The notes: a model not told the origin generated them from the sequence alone. 64,000 nt of DNA from an uncultured Lachnospiraceae bacterium (GCA_958428365.1 CAUAFT010000003.1:124001-188000), one strand, 5' to 3'; positions 23,715 through 30,940 are shown, numbered from the stretch's first letter. Translations and numbers: made by a program.

Positions 23715-25046
23715 TTAAGGTTCCAGTCTGCTCAAATCTCTTGGGAAGAGTGTGGTCTCACGCACGTTCTCTTCGCCTAATAACTGCATGGTCAATCGCT
23801 CTAATCCGATTCCAAGTCCACCATGAGGCGGCATTCCATATTTGAATGCACTTAAGTAATCTTCCATGCCTTCCTCTGTCATATCCCTTGCTGCGATTTT
23901 ATCTCTTAACATCTGATAATCATGGATTCTCTGACCTCCGGTTGTAATCTCAAGTCCTCTGAATAATAAATCAAAGCTCAATGTGTAGGTCGTATCCTCC
24001 GGGTCATCCATAGCATAGAACGGACGCTTCTTGCTCGGATAGTGGGTGACGAAGACGAAGTCCGCACCATATTCTTCTTTGAAAAGTTCTCCGATTAAAT
24101 GTTCCTCTTCCGGCTCTAAGTCGTATGGATTCTTAATTCTTCTGTCATATTTTTCGGAAACCATCTTCTTCGCTTCGTCAAAGCGGACCACCGGGATCTG
24201 CTCTACGTTTGGCAGTGTGACACCTAAGATTTTTAATTCTTTTGCATAATCGCGTTCCAACAGCTTCATGGCGTACTGTAAAAATCCGGTTTCCATCGCC
24301 ATGATGTCCTCAAAGCTGTCGATATATCCCATCTCAAAATCCAGAGAGGTATATTCATTTAAGTGGCGCTTTGTGTTGTGCTTTTCTGCCCGGAATACCG
24401 GAGCGGTCTCGAATACCCGATCAAACACACCAACCATCATCTGCTTATAGAACTGCGGGCTCTGCTCTAAGATGGCAGGTCTGTGGAAATATTCAAAACG
24501 GAAGAGGTTCGCACCGCCTTCGGCTCCTTTTGCTCCAATCTTTGGGGTATGAATCTCTGTGAAGCCCTCTTCATATAAAAATTCACGGAAACCTCGAACC
24601 AGACCTTCCTGAATCTTGAACTTTGCGCGCTCTCTGACGTTTCTAAGAGATACGGCGCGGTTATTTAACTTCGCATCCAGGGAAGTGTTCAGCTTCCACT
24701 TGGAGATAGCAAGAGGCATGGCATCCGCTGGCTCGGATAAAACGGTTATCTTTTTTAAGCGGATCTCAATTCCGTTCGGCGCCCGGTCCTCTTTTGCAAG
24801 GACTCCCTCTGCCTCAATGGTGGAGGCCTCTTTCAAATCCTTTAAGTCGAACTCGGTGACACCTTCTTCAAAGACGCATTGTAACAGTCCTTCTCTTTTT
24901 CTCAAAATCACGAATGCCACATCTCCCATGTCACGGATGGTGTGAATGGCGCCGCTGACCTTTACTTCCTGTCCCTCGTAATCTCCTGCTAAAAGTGTGC
25001 TGATTTCTAAAGTTTCCTGTTTCTTCACTCCTGTTAAAAATTCCAT
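23715..25046 (-). CDS. aspS: archaeal-type aspartyl-tRNA synthetase (non-discriminating, AspS2)
   Basis: Class II synthetase charging aspartate. At 443 aa it lacks the 100-aa GAD insertion of ordinary bacterial AspRS (about 590 aa), so it is the archaeal/eukaryal form. It has an OB-fold anticodon domain (about 1-110), then motif 2 'PVFRAEKHNTKRHLNEYTSLDFEMGYID' and motif 3 'GGLGIGLERLTMQLLGEENVRETTLFPRDLSR'. Such enzymes usually also misacylate tRNA(Asn), which the downstream GatCAB then amidates to Asn-tRNA(Asn). The ATG has AAGGAGA upstream. A T-box leader precedes it. Confidence 0.94.
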   Translation of the reverse strand: MEFLTGVKKQETLEISTLLAGDYEGQEVKVSGAIHTIRDMGDVAFVILRKREGLLQCVFEEGVTEFDLKDLKEASTIEAEGVLAKEDRAPNGIEIRLKKITVLSEPADAMPLAISKWKLNTSLDAKLNNRAVSLRNVRERAKFKIQEGLVRGFREFLYEEGFTEIHTPKIGAKGAEGGANLFRFEYFHRPAILEQSPQFYKQMMVGVFDRVFETAPVFRAEKHNTKRHLNEYTSLDFEMGYIDSFEDIMAMETGFLQYAMKLLERDYAKELKILGVTLPNVEQIPVVRFDEAKKMVSEKYDRRIKNPYDLEPEEEHLIGELFKEEYGADFVFVTHYPSKKRPFYAMDDPEDTTYTLSFDLLFRGLEITTGGQRIHDYQMLRDKIAARDMTEEGMEDYLSAFKYGMPPHGGLGIGLERLTMQLLGEENVRETTLFPRDLSRLEP

Positions 25047-25074
25047 AATGTGTACTCTCCTTTTCTGCCTGGTT

Positions 25075-25190
25075 CAAAAACGTCCTGGCGTTTTTGCTGC
25101 GAGTCTCATGTCTATGAAACAGACACTTTCCTCTATGAGACTCTGCAATCTGCCAGAGGCTCTCATATATGAAAGAAATCTTTCATATAT
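25075..25190 (-). repeat. cluster of three perfect hairpins between T-box and aspS
   Basis: CAAAAACG-TCCTGG-CGTTTTTG (25075-25096), GAGTCTCAT (25101-25109) with ATGAGACTC (25135-25143), and ATATATGAAAGA-AA-TCTTTCATATAT (25165-25190). They lie downstream of the T-box terminator and upstream of the aspS ribosome-binding site. They have no role in a normal T-box; the ORF spanning them in reverse looks non-coding. Confidence 0.55.
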
Positions 25191-25242
25191 AAGATAGGTG
25201 CGGGACGGAAATTCTTTATGATCTTTCATAAAAAATGGAAAT

Positions 25243-25558
25243 AAAAAACCGCCTCGGAACTTAACTGTTCCGGGACGGGATATCCAATCTTTTCTACTAA
25301 ATTCCCGCGGTACCACCCGCATTGAAGTATTATGACCTGCACAATCTTCCACTCTTAGTACTTAACGCATACTACACGTACTGACCTACTCTGGAAACCT
25401 GCAAGTTCTTCATCTCATTCCTGCAAATTCTCTGTTCAACCAGTCTGCTCCGGAGTGTTCCCTTTCTCTCCTCTTTCAAACAACGCTCTCAGTCGGTGAC
25501 GTTGTATTCCTGTCGACGTCTGAAGATAAGAGTCTCTTTCATCGCTTTGCTTTCGTTG
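25243..25558 (-). promoter_or_regulatory. T-box riboswitch controlling aspS-gatCAB
   Basis: The reverse strand carries the T-box core GGGTGGTACCGCGGG (within 25303-25318), which pairs with the CCA end of uncharged tRNA. The competing terminator CCGGAAC...GTTCCG with a T-run lies at 25243-25279. Upstream are the conserved ACTCCGGAG box (about 25448-25456) and a stem I region reaching back to about 25558. The specifier is probably AAC (asparagine) in GTTGAACAGAG, judged only by its place after CTCCGGAG; GAC (aspartate) is not excluded. Uncharged tRNA would switch the operon on. Confidence 0.88.
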
Positions 25559-25564
25559 TCGATT

Positions 25565-25593
25565 ATGATAGCATACTCTATTTTATTTTGCAA
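25565..25593 (-). promoter_or_regulatory. promoter of the T-box/aspS-gatCAB transcript
   Basis: TTGCAA (25588-25593), 17 bp, TATCAT (25565-25570) with an extended TGC on the reverse strand; start about 25558. Confidence 0.65.
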
Positions 25594-25798
25594 GATTTTT
25601 TTCTAAAACTTTCACAATTTTCAAATTTTCAGACATCTTATCCTATGGGTGTTTTTGTGGTTTCATTTCTATTTGAAGATATTTTACAAGCATTTTTTTC
25701 TCTGATATGATAACGTTAATTTATAATGTACTGACGCAACCGGGATATGTATCATTTTTATCATAATTTTGCAACCGAGCAGGCAAGGAGGACAAAAG

Positions 25799-26650
25799 AT
25801 GAAGACGACTGAACGAACTGTCATTTATGATAAAGAATTGCAGATGGAAGCATATCGTTTTCAGGGTATTTTTCAGCCCTTTCCGAATCATTTCCACGAA
25901 CATTATGTGATTGGATTTGTCGAAAATGGAGAACGTCTTCTCTCTTGTAAAAATAGAGATTATAGGATTCAAAAAGGCAATATTCTGCTCTTTAATCCCG
26001 GCGATAACCATACCTGTAGGCAGAGCGGGGATACCCTTTTGGATTACAGAGGATTGAATATTGCAAAAGAAGTTATGCTGGGACTGACAGAAGAACTGAC
26101 TGGAAATCAGCGGCTTCCCGTTTTTTCTTCTAATGTGATATCTGATGAGGAGATTGCTTCTTATTTCTGCGCACTGCATAAGCTCATCATGGACGGTTCT
26201 TCGGAGTTTCAAAAAGAAGAAAATCTTTTGATGTTGATTTCTGTGCTGATTCGGACTTATGATACACCTTTTTCCTGTCTGTCAGAGGGTATGATGCACT
26301 ACAGAGAGGCTGTTGCGCTCTCCTGTGCATATATGGAGGAACATTTTTCAGAATCTATCTGTCTGGATGAGCTTTGCCGCCATGCGGGGGCTAGCAGGTC
26401 AACGCTGCTGCGTGCTTTTACGAAAATCAGGGGTGTGACTCCTTACCGTTATTTGGAGAATGTCCGCATCCATAAAGCCAAAGAGTTACTGCAGCAAGGG
26501 GTTGCCCCCGCTGAAACGGCACTGCGGACTGGTTTTTCCGACCAGAGCCATTTGTCTAATTATTTTCAACGTTTTATAGGACTGTCTCCCGGCTCCTATC
26601 GGGAAATATTTTTTAACGACTCAGAAACAGAAAGGATACATCATGAATAA
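25799..26650 (+). CDS. AraC family transcriptional regulator
   Basis: A 283-aa activator-type regulator. The N-terminal cupin-like AraC ligand domain contains 'FPNHFHEHYVIGFVENGERLL' and 'GNILLFNPGDNHTCRQSG'. The C-terminal double helix-turn-helix is 'LDELCRHAGASRSTLLRAFTKIRGVTPYRYLENVRIHKAKELLQ' followed by 'TGFSDQSHLSNYFQRFIGLSPGSYR'. ATG at 25799 follows AAGGAGG; the frame opens earlier without a site. It overlaps the downstream EamA transporter gene by 8 bases, so it probably regulates that exporter, with a small molecule as ligand; identity unknown. Confidence 0.93.
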   Translation: MKTTERTVIYDKELQMEAYRFQGIFQPFPNHFHEHYVIGFVENGERLLSCKNRDYRIQKGNILLFNPGDNHTCRQSGDTLLDYRGLNIAKEVMLGLTEELTGNQRLPVFSSNVISDEEIASYFCALHKLIMDGSSEFQKEENLLMLISVLIRTYDTPFSCLSEGMMHYREAVALSCAYMEEHFSESICLDELCRHAGASRSTLLRAFTKIRGVTPYRYLENVRIHKAKELLQQGVAPAETALRTGFSDQSHLSNYFQRFIGLSPGSYREIFFNDSETERIHHE

Positions 26651-27527
26651 TAAGAATTTAACCGGACATCTGACCGCTCTGCTGACAATTATTATTTGGG
26701 GAACTACTTTTATCTCCACCAAGATACTTCTTGGCGCTTTTTCTCCTGTGGAAATCCTGTTTATCCGCTTTGTACTGGGCTATCTCGCCTTGCTCATCAT
26801 TGCCCCAAGGCGTTTGAGGACCTCCTCTCCAAAAGAAGAGTTGACTCTTGCTGCCGCCGGATTATGCGGCATCTGCCTCTATTATTTACTGGAAAATATT
26901 GCTTTGACTTATACGCTTGCCTCCAATGTAGGGGTTATGGTTTCCGTTGCACCTTTTTTTACTGCGATATTGACACAGCTTTTTTTGAGGGGCGAGGAAC
27001 GGCTGCGGTCTATTTTCTTTATTGGGTTTTTGATTTCTATTGTGGGCATTGTCCTGATCAGTTTTAACGGTTCGAGATTAGAACTCAATCCTCTGGGGGA
27101 TTTGCTGGCAATCGCTGCGGCTCTTATGTGGGGATTCTATTCCATTTTGACAAAAAAAATTGGGGGTTATGGATATTCTCTTATTCTGACTACGAGACGG
27201 ACTTTTTTCTACGGTATCCTTTTTATGCTTCCTGCTCTGTTCCTGTTGGATTTTAAGCCTGAGGCTTTGCTGTGTTTTGTGAAGCCGCCTTACCTCTATC
27301 ATTTTCTTTTTCTGGGGCTGGGCGCCTGTGCTCTTTGTTTTGTTACATGGAATTATGCCGTGAAGATTCTTGGTGCGTTGAAGACCAGTGTCTATATTTA
27401 TCTGGTTCCGGTTATCACGATTACGGCATCGGTTTTGTTCTTGCATGAACGTGTGACATTGCTGTCTGTTCTCGGTACGGTTCTGATTCTTTTGGGATTA
27501 TTTTTATCTGAGAAAAACGGACATTGA
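26643..27527 (+). CDS. EamA/DMT family transporter
   Basis: A 294-aa, ten-helix member of the drug/metabolite transporter superfamily with two EamA repeats. Each repeat shows the usual start 'LLTIIIWGTTFISTKILLG' or 'AAALMWGFYSILTKKIG', and the ends 'APFFTAILTQLFLRGEE' or 'VPVITITASVLFLHERVT'. Such proteins export metabolites such as amino acids or purines. Translationally coupled (8-base overlap) to the AraC regulator before it, suggesting substrate-induced export. The substrate cannot be predicted. Confidence 0.93.
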   Translation: MNNKNLTGHLTALLTIIIWGTTFISTKILLGAFSPVEILFIRFVLGYLALLIIAPRRLRTSSPKEELTLAAAGLCGICLYYLLENIALTYTLASNVGVMVSVAPFFTAILTQLFLRGEERLRSIFFIGFLISIVGIVLISFNGSRLELNPLGDLLAIAAALMWGFYSILTKKIGGYGYSLILTTRRTFFYGILFMLPALFLLDFKPEALLCFVKPPYLYHFLFLGLGACALCFVTWNYAVKILGALKTSVYIYLVPVITITASVLFLHERVTLLSVLGTVLILLGLFLSEKNGH

Positions 27528-27580
27528 TATATTTTATCTTCATATATAACATAGCATTCTTCTTATTTTTTCATAAAATA

Positions 27581-27609
27581 TTGTTTTTCAAAATTACATA
27601 TGCTATAAT
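27581..27609 (+). promoter_or_regulatory. promoter of the Fst-like antitoxin RNA
   Basis: TTGTTT (27581-27586), 17 bp, TATAAT (27604-27609) with an extended TGC. Start near 27616. Confidence 0.7.
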
Positions 27610-27615
27610 GTCAAT

Positions 27616-27691
27616 AGGCAAAAGAAATAAAGGTGTGTCGTATGTACACATAGCGAAACCCTCGGAAGGGCAATTCCGGGGGTTTCTTTTT
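27616..27691 (+). ncRNA. predicted antitoxin RNA (RNA II-like) of an Fst/par-type locus
   Basis: A short RNA of about 75 nt from the promoter above. Its 5' part (AAAAGAAATAAAGGT at 27620-27634 and CGTATGTAC at 27639-27647) repeats in direct orientation the plus-strand sequence lying over the toxin start region (27770-27784 and 27791-27799). It is therefore complementary to the toxin mRNA on both sides of its TTG start. It ends at the 13-bp hairpin GAAACCC...GGGTTTC (27655-27686) plus five Ts. Direct repeats and a shared convergent terminator are the layout of the enterococcal pAD1 par locus. Confidence 0.7.
27655..27691 (+). terminator. terminator shared by the converging Fst-like transcripts
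   Basis: GAAACCCTCGGAA pairs with TTCCGGGGGTTTC (13 bp, one wobble), then TTTTT on the plus strand. On the reverse strand there is only a short T-run, so it serves the antitoxin RNA best. Confidence 0.75.
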
Positions 27692-27694
27692 GGG

Positions 27695-27790
27695 CTAGTT
27701 GTCATTTTGATCGTCATCTAACCACTTGATGATGTAGTGGCAAACTACACCAGCCACGACTGCGACCATAAAAGAAATAAAGGTTTCCAA
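27695..27790 (-). CDS. Fst-like type I toxin peptide
   Basis: A 31-aa peptide starting at TTG (27788-27790): (M)ETFISFMVAVVAGVV followed by CHYIIKWLDDDQNDN. It is one transmembrane helix (about 5-22) with a polar charged tail, the plan of the Fst/Ldr toxin group (Fst is 33 aa with a DEED-like end). GGAAAGGGGG lies about eight bases before the TTG. A convergent antisense RNA complementary to the start region and a shared terminator strongly support a type I TA locus. The peptide is too short for routine gene finding. Family membership is by pattern and layout. Confidence 0.7.
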   Translation of the reverse strand: METFISFMVAVVAGVVCHYIIKWLDDDQNDN

Positions 27791-27837
27791 CGTATGTACC
27801 CCCTTTCCGTTGCCGGATTGGGTATGACAACAAGGAT

Positions 27838-27866
27838 ATTATAGCACGGATTATGAAAACATAAAA
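27838..27866 (-). promoter_or_regulatory. promoter of Fst-like toxin mRNA
   Basis: An extended -10 box TGCTATAAT (TATAAT at 27838-27843) on the reverse strand; the -35 (TTTTAT) is weak. Confidence 0.55.
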
Positions 27867-27948
27867 TAAACAGTCTACAAACACAGAAAAGTGGCAGGCA
27901 CTCTTTATTCTTTATCTTAAATCAGGTTTTTATCTTGTCCAAACATCA

Positions 27949-27976
27949 TTGAAAATTACCTGTCATATGCTATAAT
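27949..27976 (+). promoter_or_regulatory. promoter of asnA
   Basis: TTGAAA (27949-27954), 16 bp, TATAAT (27971-27976) with an extended TGC. The predicted start lies just before the leader motif. Confidence 0.75.
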
Positions 27977-27982
27977 GTTCAA

Positions 27983-28045
27983 GAAAACAATGAGCAGTGC
28001 GAAAACAAGGGACGACAAAAGGGCTGCTCTCAGACTTGCACTGCG
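27983..28045 (+). ncRNA. structured leader RNA, copy 2 (upstream of asnA)
   Basis: GCAGTGC (27994-28000) can pair with GCACTGC (28038-28044), while GAGCAG (27992-27997) can instead pair with CTGCTC (28024-28029). The two pairings share bases and exclude each other, as in a switch. The blocks AATGAGCAGTG-n-GAAAACA, GACAA, GGCTGCTC-n-CAGAC and TTGCACTGCG match copy 1 at 15080-15200, which has an extra insert before the last block. In both, TATAAT lies 12-13 bases before AATGAGCAG, so the RNA begins at the motif. Confidence 0.65.
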
Positions 28046-28141
28046 GAGTACATCTATCCCAATATGCCTCTTATCAAGCACCTTTCACGCATATTCCACA
28101 TAGACAACTCCCCAAAAAAACACATAGAATCGAGGATTTCC

Positions 28142-29152
28142 ATGGACAATTTAATTATTCCAAAAGACTATCAGCCTGATTTGAACCTACACGACACTCA
28201 GGTTGCAATTAAAACCGTAAAAGATTTTTTCCAAAATCTGTTATCAGAGAGATTGAATCTAACCCGTGTCTCCGCCCCGCTGTTCGTAGACCCGAATTCC
28301 GGTCTGAACGACAACCTGAACGGCGTGGAACGCCCTGTCTCCTTTGACATCAAAGAACAGAACGGGAAGGAAGCAGAGATCGTACACTCCCTTGCAAAGT
28401 GGAAACGTTACGCCTTAGACAAATACGGATTTTCCGCAGGAGAAGGTCTCTACACCGATATGAACGCTATCCGCCGGGATGAGGATACGGACAATATCCA
28501 TTCCATTTTCGTAGACCAGTGGGATTGGGAGAAAATCATCACGAAGGAAGAACGGAACTTAGACACTTTAAAAGACACCGTACGCACCGTATACAAGGTC
28601 TTACGCAAAACAGAAAAATATATGTCCATTCAATATGACTATATTCAGGAGATTTTACCAAAGGATATTTTCTTTATCACGACACAGGAGTTAGAGGATA
28701 TCTTCCCGGATGCAACCCCGAAGGAACGGGAGTATTACATAGCCAAGGCAAAGGGTGCGGTCTGCATTATGCAGATCGGCGATATTTTAGAATCCGGTCA
28801 ACGTCATGATGGCCGTGCTCCGGACTATGATGACTGGGCTTTGAATGCGGATATCGTTGTCTATTATCCGGTGCTGGATATTGCTTTGGAATTATCTTCC
28901 ATGGGAATCCGAGTGGATAGAGAAGCTCTTTTATCCCAGCTTGAAAAAGCAGAGTGCCCGGAACGTGCAGAACTTCCATTCCAAAAGGCAATCATAGAAG
29001 AAAAACTTCCGTACACTATTGGCGGCGGTATCGGTCAGTCCCGTATCTGTATGTTTTTCCTGAGAAAAGCCCATATCGGGGAAGTTCAAAGCTCCATGTG
29101 GCCGGAAGAGGTTGCGAAAGAGGCAGAAGCCCACAACATTCGTTTATTATAA
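28142..29152 (+). CDS. asnA: aspartate--ammonia ligase (asparagine synthetase A)
   Basis: Makes asparagine from aspartate, ammonia and ATP by a class II synthetase-like fold. The 336-aa protein matches AsnA (330 aa). Landmarks: 'LNLTRVSAPLFVDPNSGLNDNLNGVERPVSF', 'VHSLAKWKRYALDKYGF', 'EGLYTDMNAIRRDED', 'DQWDWEK' and the C-terminal 'YTIGGGIGQSRICMFFLRKAHIGEVQSSMWP' (motif 3-like arginine). The ATG at 28142 has GAGGA upstream; the longer ORF is not supported. The cell thus has two asparagine routes, this one and the aspS-gatCAB route upstream. Confidence 0.97.
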   Translation: MDNLIIPKDYQPDLNLHDTQVAIKTVKDFFQNLLSERLNLTRVSAPLFVDPNSGLNDNLNGVERPVSFDIKEQNGKEAEIVHSLAKWKRYALDKYGFSAGEGLYTDMNAIRRDEDTDNIHSIFVDQWDWEKIITKEERNLDTLKDTVRTVYKVLRKTEKYMSIQYDYIQEILPKDIFFITTQELEDIFPDATPKEREYYIAKAKGAVCIMQIGDILESGQRHDGRAPDYDDWALNADIVVYYPVLDIALELSSMGIRVDREALLSQLEKAECPERAELPFQKAIIEEKLPYTIGGGIGQSRICMFFLRKAHIGEVQSSMWPEEVAKEAEAHNIRLL

Positions 29153-29164
29153 TTCTATATTTTT

Positions 29165-29199
29165 CACAGAAGGCTGCTATAAATGAACAGCCTTCTGTG
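29165..29199. terminator. 12-bp perfect hairpin after asnA
   Basis: CACAGAAGGCTG (29165-29176) and CAGCCTTCTGTG (29188-29199). No T-run follows on the plus strand, so termination may be factor-assisted. Confidence 0.5.
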
Positions 29200-29257
29200 C
29201 ATAGGAATATCTAACATTTATTTCTAAGTTATTTTTCAACTTCAATACAATCCCGTT

Positions 29258-29287
29258 TTGAATACCAAAACACAGTGACAATAATAT
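29258..29287 (+). promoter_or_regulatory. promoter of second holin-like toxin mRNA
   Basis: TTGAAT (29258-29263), 18 bp, TAATAT (29282-29287). Start near 29295, directly at the 5' pairing sequence. Confidence 0.55.
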
Positions 29288-29357
29288 ACTTACCCGGGGA
29301 GCCGATAAGGCGGTTCTTGCCATCCGTTCTGAGACCTTGCAGAAAGGGGATGGTGTT

Positions 29358-29444
29358 ATGGTTACATATTCTGATTTATTCACCTTTGTAATTATGATTT
29401 GTGCCATCATTACTCTTGTCAGTAATTTCAAACACAAAAAATAA
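29358..29444 (+). CDS. short holin-like type I toxin peptide (second locus)
   Basis: A 28-aa peptide, MVTYSDLFTFVIMICAIITL followed by VSNFKHKK: short polar start, one hydrophobic helix and a basic end. The opening MVTYS resembles the MTAYE start of the peptide at 3852 and the putative holin-like toxin family. AAAGGGG precedes the ATG. A terminator hairpin begins at its stop codon, an opposing promoter lies at 29546-29574, and the mRNA 5' end (29297-29306) is complementary to 29525-29534. This repeats the design of the 3.8-kb locus. Too short for standard gene calls. Confidence 0.68.
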   Translation: MVTYSDLFTFVIMICAIITLVSNFKHKK

Positions 29445-29539
29445 CCGTCCAGTTCCCGGCTAAGAGTTGGACGGTTTTTACAACTTAAAATTCTAACGCC
29501 GGAACGGATAGCTTGCACCTATCCATCGGCTCCCTTGTT
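29437..29539 (-). ncRNA. predicted antisense antitoxin RNA of the second holin-like locus
   Basis: A strong reverse-strand promoter would start an RNA near 29539 that covers the toxin 3' untranslated region. It ends at the hairpin 29443-29476, which on this strand is followed by ATTTTTTG. About 100 nt, the same size and place as the antisense RNA at 3964-4064. Confidence 0.62.
29443..29479. terminator. bidirectional hairpin at the toxin stop codon
   Basis: AACCGTCCA (29443-29451) pairs with TGGACGGTT (29468-29476), with T-rich sequence on both strands. Confidence 0.7.
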
Positions 29540-29545
29540 AAGTAT

Positions 29546-29574
29546 ATTATATGTCAGACAAATAAATTTTGCAA
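29546..29574 (-). promoter_or_regulatory. promoter of second antisense antitoxin RNA
   Basis: TTGCAA (29569-29574), 17 bp, TATAAT (29546-29551) on the reverse strand. The -35 lies inside the following hairpin. Confidence 0.7.
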
Positions 29575-29615
29575 CACCCATTTGAAACAGGGATGCAAGA
29601 TTTATTTGTCTTTTT
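29557..29615 (+). terminator. long hairpin with T-run, distal end of toxin locus
   Basis: GACAAATAAAT-T-TTGCA pairs with TGCAA-G-ATTTATTTGTC (one mismatch), then TTTTT on the plus strand. It would end a read-through toxin mRNA that keeps the 3' pairing arm. Confidence 0.65.
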
Positions 29616-29644
29616 AGAACTAAAATTTCCTGTGTCTTTAAGGA

Positions 29645-30940
29645 CTATCTTGAAATATTGAAGGCACCCATTGCCGGATAGACTGCTGCCTCTCCCAATT
29701 CTTCTTCAATGCGAAGCAGCTGGTTGTATTTTGCCACACGTTCGCTTCGGCTTGGAGCTCCGGTCTTAATCTGGCAGGTATTTAATGCCACTGCCAAATC
29801 TGCGATGGTAGTGTCCTCTGTCTCACCGGAACGATGGGAGGTAACTGCCGTATAACCCGCTTTATGCGCCATCTTGATTGCCTCTAAGGTCTCGGACACG
29901 GAGCCAATCTGATTCAACTTAATCAGAATGGAGTTACCACAGCCGAGGGTGATTCCTTTTTCCAGACGTTCCGTATTGGTTACGAACAAATCGTCTCCTA
30001 CCAACTGGACTTTTTCACCCAGCTCTTTTGTCATCATCTGCCAGCCTTCCCAGTCTTCCTCGTCCAGACCATCCTCGATGGAATAAATCGGATATTTTTC
30101 ACATAATTCTTTCCAGTGGGCAACCAGCTCTTTGGAGGTGAATTTCTTTCCACATTTCGGAAGTATGTATTCCCCTTTGACACTTCCCTTCCACTCACTG
30201 GAAGCTGCGTCCATGGCGAGTACGAAATCTTTTCCCGGCTCGTATCCCGCTTTTTTTACCGCCTCTAAGATACATTCGATGGCTTCCTCATCGCTTCCCA
30301 AATCCGGTGCAAATCCACCCTCATCTCCCACGGAGGTTGCAAGTCCTCTCTCTTTTAAGAGGGATGCCAGAGCGTGGAATACCTCGGTACACCAGCGGAG
30401 TCCTTCTTTGAAGCTGTCCGCTCCTGCCGGCATAATCATGAATTCCTGAACGTCCACGGTATTTGCCGCATGGGCGCCGCCGTTTAAAATGTTCATCATC
30501 GGAACCGGGAGTCTGTTGCCGTTCACGCCACCTAAGAAACGGTACAATGGTGTCTGCAGGGCATTTGCCGCCGCACGGGCGTTTGCAATGGACACTGCCA
30601 GGATGGCATTTGCGCCCAGCTTTGATTTATCCTTTGTGCCGTCTGCTTTTATCATTGCCTGATCTACGGCATAGACGTCCAAAGCATTCATACCTTTTAA
30701 AGTCTCTGAGATGACGGTGTTGATATTCTCTACTGCTTTGGAGACACCTTTTCCACCATAGCGGTTCTTGTCCTGGTCTCTTAATTCTAATGCTTCAAAT
30801 TCTCCCGTGGATGCACCGCTTGGGGCTGTTCCCCTTCCGACGGTTCCATCGGTCAGATATACTTCCGCTTCTACGGTAGGATTTCCTCTGGAATCAATGA
30901 TTTCTCTGCCTATTACTTTTTCAATCTCTAAATATTTCAT
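29645..30940 (-). CDS. eno: enolase
   Basis: Interconverts 2-phosphoglycerate and phosphoenolpyruvate with Mg2+. The 431-aa protein is standard: 'GREIIDSRGNPTVEAEVYL', 'GAPSGASTG'-type loop ('APSGASTGEFEALELRD'), 'SVGDEGGFAPDLGSDEEAI', metal ligands in 'AMDAASSEW', 'IEDGLDEEDWEGW' and 'LVGDDLFVTN', and the catalytic lysine region 'ILIKLNQIGSVSETLEA' before 'SHRSGETEDTTIADLAVA'. It is transcribed alone from a promoter with a palindrome at its start site (31020-31039). Confidence 0.98.
   Translation of the reverse strand: MKYLEIEKVIGREIIDSRGNPTVEAEVYLTDGTVGRGTAPSGASTGEFEALELRDQDKNRYGGKGVSKAVENINTVISETLKGMNALDVYAVDQAMIKADGTKDKSKLGANAILAVSIANARAAANALQTPLYRFLGGVNGNRLPVPMMNILNGGAHAANTVDVQEFMIMPAGADSFKEGLRWCTEVFHALASLLKERGLATSVGDEGGFAPDLGSDEEAIECILEAVKKAGYEPGKDFVLAMDAASSEWKGSVKGEYILPKCGKKFTSKELVAHWKELCEKYPIYSIEDGLDEEDWEGWQMMTKELGEKVQLVGDDLFVTNTERLEKGITLGCGNSILIKLNQIGSVSETLEAIKMAHKAGYTAVTSHRSGETEDTTIADLAVALNTCQIKTGAPSRSERVAKYNQLLRIEEELGEAAVYPAMGAFNISR

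Noticed and set aside
25074..25352. 92-aa reverse ORF across the aspS leader
   Set aside because: It runs through the T-box core and terminator, so the sequence is explained by RNA structure.
27524..27721. 65-aa plus-strand ORF ending in a hydrophobic stretch
   Set aside because: It has no ribosome-binding site and covers the antitoxin RNA promoter and terminator; the opposite-strand 31-aa peptide is better supported.
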